Positions 6,454 to 9,257 of a stretch of DNA of 9,257 nt are shown here, one piece after another (within the stretch, counting starts at the first letter, position 1; every line of letters begins with the position of its first letter). A program made the position numbers and the translations under genes. The DNA comes from an uncultured Kineosporia sp. (GTDB lineage Bacteria; Actinomycetota; Actinomycetes; Actinomycetales; Kineosporiaceae). The notes under the pieces were generated by a model. It made no database searches. It was given only the letters and a program-made list of their open reading frames with translations, and was not told the DNA's origin. Location: NCBI GenBank assembly GCA_937859855.1, contig CALMAR010000026.1, positions 1-9,257 of the forward strand, given 5' to 3'.

Positions 6454-7827
6454 CTATTGGGCCATGTCGACGAAGCGGGAGTAGTGGCCCTGGAAGGCCA
6501 CCGTGATGGTGTCGGTGGGGCCGTTGCGGTGTTTGGCCACGATGAAATCGGCCTCCCCCGCGCGAGGGCTCTCCTTCTCGTAGGCGTCCTCGCGATGCAG
6601 CAGGATCACCATGTCGGCATCCTGTTCGATGGATCCACTCTCGCGCAGGTCGGACATGGCCGGTTTCTTGTCGGTGCGCTGTTCGGGACCACGGTTGAGC
6701 TGACTCAGTGCGACCACCGGTACCTGGAGTTCCTTGGCCAGAAGCTTGAGCGCCCGGGAGAATTCGCTGACCTCCTGCTGACGGCTCTCCACTCGCTTTC
6801 CGCTGCTCATCAGCTGCAGATAGTCGATCACGACCAGTTTGAGGTCGTGCCGCTGCTTGAGCCGGCGGCACTTGGCCCGGATCTCCATCAGCGACATGTT
6901 GGGACTGTCGTCGATGAAGAACGGCGCCTCGCTGACCTGGCCCATGGTCCGGGCCAGCCGGTTCCAGTCGTCGTCCCGCATCATCCCTTTGCGCATGTTC
7001 TGCAGCGGGATCCGGGCCTCGGCCGACAGCAGCCGCATGGTGATCTCGTTGCGGCTCATCTCCAGGCTGAACATCACCGAGGCCAGGCCGTGGTGGATGG
7101 ACGCCGACCGGGCGATGTCCAGGCCCAGGGTGGATTTTCCCATCGCGGGCCGGGCCGCGATCACGATCATCTGACCCGGATGCAGGCCATTGGTGAGCTG
7201 ATCGAGATCGGTGAAACCCGTTGGCACACCGGTCAATCCGTCTCCGTGATTGCCGGTGGCCTCGATCTCGTCAATGGTGCCCTCGATGATCTCCGAGAGC
7301 GGCGCATAGTCCTCGCTGGTCCGCCGCTCGGTGACGGCGTACACCTCGGCCTGGGCGGTGTTCACGATCTCGTCGACGTCGCCGCCGCCGCGCCCGTCCG
7401 CCCCGCTGTAACCGAGTTGCACGATGCGCGTTCCGGCGTCCACCAATCGGCGCAGGACCGCGCGCTCGCGCACGATCCGGGCGTAGTAGCCGGCGTTCGC
7501 TGCGGTGGGAACGGATGACAGCAGGGTGTGCAGATAGGCCGGGCCCCCGACCCGGGCCAGTTCACCGCGCTTGGTCAGCTCGGCCGAAACGGTGACGGCG
7601 TCGGCGGGTTCACCCCGGCCGTACAGATCGAGGACGGCGCCGAAGATGAGTTCGTGCGCCGGACGGTAGAAGTCGTTGCTGCGCAGGACTTCGACGACGT
7701 CGGCGATGGCGTCCTTTGACAGCATCATGCCGCCCAGCACGCTCTGCTCAGCGGCGACGTCCTGCGGCGGAGTACGGCCCATGCTGTCCGGACCGGAGTG
7801 CGGGACAGGCAGATCGACGACGGACAC
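6454..7827 (-). CDS. dnaB: Replicative DNA helicase DnaB
   Basis: This 457-residue protein is the hexameric helicase that unwinds DNA at the replication fork. The N-terminal domain (about 20-120: PPQDVAAEQSVLGGMM..., SNDFYRPAH, AGYYARIVRERA) is the primase-interacting region. The RecA-like motor starts at GVPTGFTDLDQLTNGLHPGQ (200-219) and carries Walker A ARPAMGKST (225-233, Lys231), the catalytic Glu256 in FSLEM, Walker B LVVIDYLQLM (331-340, Asp335), Gln376 in ALSQLNR, DLRESGSIEQDAD (393-405) and KHRNGP (432-437) with the likely arginine finger Arg434. The length is that of an intact helicase; no intein interrupts the Walker A or other conserved blocks, unlike in several actinobacteria. 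The GTG start at 7827 is supported by AGGGAGGG a few bases upstream; Met16 is a weaker alternative. It is separated from rplI by about 590 bp and probably has its own promoter there. Confidence 0.98.
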   Translation of the reverse strand: MSVVDLPVPHSGPDSMGRTPPQDVAAEQSVLGGMMLSKDAIADVVEVLRSNDFYRPAHELIFGAVLDLYGRGEPADAVTVSAELTKRGELARVGGPAYLHTLLSSVPTAANAGYYARIVRERAVLRRLVDAGTRIVQLGYSGADGRGGGDVDEIVNTAQAEVYAVTERRTSEDYAPLSEIIEGTIDEIEATGNHGDGLTGVPTGFTDLDQLTNGLHPGQMIVIAARPAMGKSTLGLDIARSASIHHGLASVMFSLEMSRNEITMRLLSAEARIPLQNMRKGMMRDDDWNRLARTMGQVSEAPFFIDDSPNMSLMEIRAKCRRLKQRHDLKLVVIDYLQLMSSGKRVESRQQEVSEFSRALKLLAKELQVPVVALSQLNRGPEQRTDKKPAMSDLRESGSIEQDADMVILLHREDAYEKESPRAGEADFIVAKHRNGPTDTITVAFQGHYSRFVDMAQ

Positions 7828-7948
7828 TGACCCTCCCTGACACGCAGCGCCGGCTGGCGCAGGACCGGCTTTCGGTGATCCAGTCCAAGCACATCACCAG
7901 GCACCGACAGTTGCGCGCAGGCGCGACGCGGACCTGTTGTTGAGGCCG

Positions 7949-7982
7949 AGGGACGAGTGTCTGACCACGGCGACTCGTCCCT
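7949..7982. repeat. 10-bp perfect hairpin in the dnaB leader region
   Basis: AGGGACGAGT (7949-7958) and ACTCGTCCCT (7973-7982) are exact reverse complements around a 14-base loop. The hairpin lies about 120-155 bp upstream of the dnaB start. It could be a stem-loop in the 5' untranslated RNA of dnaB or a protein-binding dyad. There is no U-tract on the minus strand, so termination is not implied. Confidence 0.6.
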
Positions 7983-8028
7983 TAGCCGGGCTGAACGCTA
8001 CGGGTCCAAGCGGTCAACCTCAACGAGG

Positions 8029-8125
8029 CTGTCCACACCCCGGTGTACAAGCCGGCCGGGATTGGGGATCAGCCGTGGACAACTCCGAGCGGTTATTCAC
8101 ATCATGTGGAAAACGGTGGGGACAA
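8029..8125. promoter_or_regulatory. Cluster of DnaA-box-like 9-mers
   Basis: Five sites fall within 97 bp. They are CTGTCCACA (8029-8037, plus; 8/9 to the actinobacterial TTGTCCACA), TTGTCCACG (8074-8082, minus; 8/9), TTATTCACA (8093-8101, plus; fits TTATNCACA exactly), TTTTCCACA (8105-8113, minus; fits TTWTNCACA), and TTGTCCCCA (8117-8125, minus; 8/9). Weaker copies are TTGTACACC (8042-8050, minus) and GCGTCCACA (8183-8191, minus). The middle pair faces each other over 3 bp and forms an AT-rich patch in GC-rich DNA. DnaA binding here could regulate dnaB or titrate DnaA. Whether it is an origin cannot be told, because dnaA and dnaN are not in the window. Confidence 0.6.
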
Positions 8126-8333
8126 GCCTTGGTCGATTCGTGCCGCGAACCCGTCTGACCGGCTCGATCGGCATCCACCGGCTGTGGACGCCAGAAAGTC
8201 GGCAACCATTTTTGAGGCTGACGTTTGCCCGTGATGCACGTGTTGGCCAACCTCTGGATGATGGCCAGTTCAGCCTTCGATGGCGGCGCCGGCACGGCAA
8301 CGGAGCACCGCCTCGATGGAAGGGCAAACGGCA

Positions 8334-8379
8334 CAGGCCCTGGTCCCTGGCCCAGTTCGGGCGGAGGGACCAGAGCCTG
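8334..8379 (-). terminator. Terminator of the ssb-rpsR-rplI operon
   Basis: The arms 8334-8348 and 8365-8379 pair over 15 positions around a 16-base loop. The single imperfect position is a G-U wobble in the minus-strand RNA, which points to this strand. It begins about 35 bases after the rplI stop, and a partly U-rich stretch (TTT then CTT) follows on the minus strand. It probably ends the ribosomal transcript and isolates dnaB. Confidence 0.75.
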
Positions 8380-8413
8380 CTGGCCGGGCGTGGGCCGGCG
8401 ACATGCGAGCTGG

Positions 8414-8860
8414 CTAGGAGGCCACGATCTTCAGCGCCACGGTGGCCTGGACGTCGGGGTGCAGCCTGACCTGGGCGGTGTAGTCACCGGTGGACTTGAT
8501 CGCCTGGGCCAGCTCGACCTTGCGCTTGTCCACCACCGGCCCGTCGGCGTCCAGGATCGCCTGGGCAATGTCGGTCGGGGTGACCGCACCGAACAGGCGG
8601 CCACTGGTGCCCGCCCGCACGGCCAGCCGCACCGGCTTGGACTCCAGCCGGGCCCGGACCCGCTGAGCCTCTTCGAGTGAGGCGATCTCGCGGCTCTCCC
8701 GGGCCTTGCGGATGGCCGAGACCTGCTTCTCGCCGCCCTTGGTCCACGCGGTGGCCAGGCCTCGCGGGACCAGGTAGTTGCGGCCGTAGCCGTCCTTGAC
8801 CTCGACCACGTCACCCGGGGTGCCGAGGCCGGAGACCTCCTGCTTCAGAATCAGTTTCAT
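8414..8860 (-). CDS. rplI: 50S ribosomal protein L9
   Basis: This 148-residue protein of standard L9 length binds 23S rRNA near the base of the L1 stalk and helps maintain reading frame. The N-terminal RNA-binding domain is [36 protein letters not shown] (residues 1-36), with the diagnostic [16 protein letters not shown]. A connecting helix (about 41-75: [26 protein letters not shown]) leads to the C-terminal domain with [19 protein letters not shown] (84-102) and a closing [21 protein letters not shown] 8860 is set by the conserved MKLIL start and by GAGGAGGG just upstream, which overlaps the rpsR stop region. The same frame stays open up to 9253, but that part is antisense-free shadow of rpsR and ssb. 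It lies 13 bp after rpsR and is the last gene of the operon before the terminator. Confidence 0.98.
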   Translation of the reverse strand: MKLILKQEVSGLGTPGDVVEVKDGYGRNYLVPRGLATAWTKGGEKQVSAIRKARESREIASLEEAQRVRARLESKPVRLAVRAGTSGRLFGAVTPTDIAQAILDADGPVVDKRKVELAQAIKSTGDYTAQVRLHPDVQATVALKIVAS

Positions 8861-8873
8861 CGCAGGTCCCTCC

Positions 8874-9110
8874 TCAGCGGGCCGAGCTGGAGTACGGCAG
8901 CAGGGCCATCTCGCGGGCGTTCTTGACCGCCCGGGCGATGTCACGCTGCTGCTGGACGGTGACGCCGGTGACCCGGCGGGCCCGGATCTTGCCGCGGTCG
9001 GAGATGAACTTCCGCAGCAGTGCGGTGTCCTTGTAGTCGACGTGCTCGACCTTGGCCGCCTTGAGCGGGTTCTGCTTCTTCTTGGGCTTGCGTACAGGTG
9101 GCTTGGGCAT
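8874..9110 (-). CDS. rpsR: 30S ribosomal protein S18, cysteine-free (zinc-independent) form
   Basis: This 78-residue protein of the small-subunit platform binds alongside S6. The core [27 protein letters not shown] (residues 23-49) and [19 protein letters not shown] (55-73) are unmistakable. The zinc-ribbon residues found in C+ S18 are gone. The CxxC that normally follows the basic [12 protein letters not shown] start is QNPLK (13-17), and the later C-x-x-H is TVQQ (51-54); the protein contains no cysteine at all. It is therefore a C- type S18, a form often encoded as a second copy under zinc-starvation control, here sitting in the canonical ssb-rpsR-rplI position. The ATG at 9110 has AAGGAG 10 bases upstream. 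It lies 57 bp after ssb and 13 bp before rplI. Zinc control of this copy is not evident: I see no Zur-type palindrome nearby. Confidence 0.97.
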   Translation of the reverse strand: MPKPPVRKPKKKQNPLKAAKVEHVDYKDTALLRKFISDRGKIRARRVTGVTVQQQRDIARAVKNAREMALLPYSSSAR

Positions 9111-9161
9111 GGTTCCAGGGCTCCTTGGGGAAGGAAATCAATGATCAGAGTGGGTGAGCGC

Positions 9162-9186
9162 GGAGGATCAGAACGGCGGATCCTCC
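9162..9186. repeat. 8-bp inverted repeat spanning the ssb stop codon
   Basis: GGAGGATC (9162-9169) and GATCCTCC (9179-9186) are exact reverse complements around a 9-base loop, and the ssb TGA (9168-9170) lies in it. In the minus-strand mRNA this would form a small stem at the ssb-rpsR junction. It may be an RNA-processing or attenuation site, or chance, since part of it is fixed by the conserved acidic tail codons. Confidence 0.4.
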
Positions 9187-9257
9187 TGGCTGTTGCCGAA
9201 GCCGCCGGAGGGCCCGGTCGCCCACGGGTCGTCGGCCGGAGCCGAACCGCCACCGCC
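9168..9257 (-). CDS. ssb: Single-stranded DNA-binding protein, C-terminal end (5' end outside window)
   Basis: The last 29 codons remain: a Gly/Ser/Ala-rich linker ([20 protein letters not shown]) leading to the acidic tip NSQEDPPF and a TGA. The D/E-x-P-P-F ending is the actinobacterial version of the SSB tail, which recruits repair and replication partners; the final Phe inserts into partner pockets. The DNA-binding OB fold lies outside the window to the right. The position directly upstream of rpsR and rplI on the same strand is the standard arrangement and supports the call even though only the tail is visible. Confidence 0.93.
   Translation of the reverse strand, partial: GGGGSAPADDPWATGPSGGFGNSQEDPPF

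Larger units (their letters stand above)
7828..8413. other. Non-coding gap between rplI and dnaB with regulatory sequence
   Basis: No frame here has convincing protein features, start signals or codon bias; the open frames on either strand are short and low in recognisable sequence. The gap holds, from left to right, the dnaB ribosome-binding site (7831-7838), a 10-bp hairpin (7949-7982), the DnaA-box-like cluster (8029-8125), a further GTCCACA-type site within a small dyad (8170-8192), and the ribosomal-operon terminator (8334-8379). The dnaB promoter must lie here or in the operon upstream, but I cannot assign a -35/-10 pair with confidence. Confidence 0.7.

Noticed and set aside
6454..7827. 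Intein in DnaB
   Set aside because: Conserved blocks run uninterrupted at the standard helicase length of 457 residues.
8029..8125. Confirmed chromosomal origin oriC
   Set aside because: Neither dnaA nor dnaN is in the window, no clear unwinding element is seen, and several boxes are one base off consensus. Only a DnaA-box cluster is claimed.
8236..8244. CACGTG-centred site as a ParB parS sequence
   Set aside because: The flanks do not match the TGTTTCACGTGAAACA consensus beyond the central hexamer.
7957..8469. 170-codon plus-strand open frame in the rplI-dnaB gap
   Set aside because: No ribosome-binding site or recognisable motif, composition like random translation of GC-rich DNA, and it runs into the antisense of rplI across the terminator hairpin.

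Overview
The window is GC-rich DNA from an actinomycete. The evidence is the gene order ssb-rpsR-rplI then dnaB (all on the minus strand), a mix of GTG and ATG starts, Actinobacteria-type protein families and strong GC bias at third codon positions. A member of the Propionibacteriales or a related order is possible, but I cannot fix the genus from this sequence. In actinomycetes this replication/ribosome cluster usually lies close to the chromosomal origin.

Layout, left to right. (1) Bases 1-4051, minus strand: a compact four-gene transcription unit, read right to left. It starts with an unusual fusion of an alpha/beta hydrolase to a SAM-dependent methyltransferase. This is followed by a proline-iminopeptidase-like S33 hydrolase (the stop and start share one base), a small VOC-fold protein, and an uncharacterised actinobacterial protein that runs off the left edge. 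(2) About 3914-4069: a divergent control region with a 20-bp near-perfect inverted repeat and a 15-bp palindrome. The longest possible reading frame of the fusion gene extends across it, so its real start is probably further in. (3) Bases 4070-6409, plus strand: an intracellular SGNH/GDSL hydrolase, a zinc-dependent NAD-type alcohol dehydrogenase and a second VOC protein. A perfect tandem-palindrome hairpin separates the last two. (4) A shared terminator hairpin (6416-6451) lies between the convergent VOC gene and dnaB. (5) Bases 6454-7827, minus strand: the replicative helicase DnaB, without an intein. (6) Bases 7828-8413: a gap of about 590 bp with no convincing gene. It holds a cluster of DnaA-box-like 9-mers (8029-8125), a 10-bp hairpin and the terminator of the ribosomal operon. 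(7) Bases 8414-9257, minus strand: rplI, rpsR and the 3' end of ssb. The S18 protein has lost every cysteine of the zinc site.

The right half is housekeeping: replication (SSB, DnaB) and translation (S18, L9). The left half is accessory small-molecule metabolism (hydrolases, a methyltransferase, an alcohol dehydrogenase, VOC proteins) whose substrates cannot be read from the sequence. I see no mobile element, phage, CRISPR array, tRNA or rRNA. The observations most worth following are the hydrolase-methyltransferase fusion, the DnaA-box cluster upstream of dnaB, the cysteine-free S18 in the main ssb operon, and the palindromic divergent control region.
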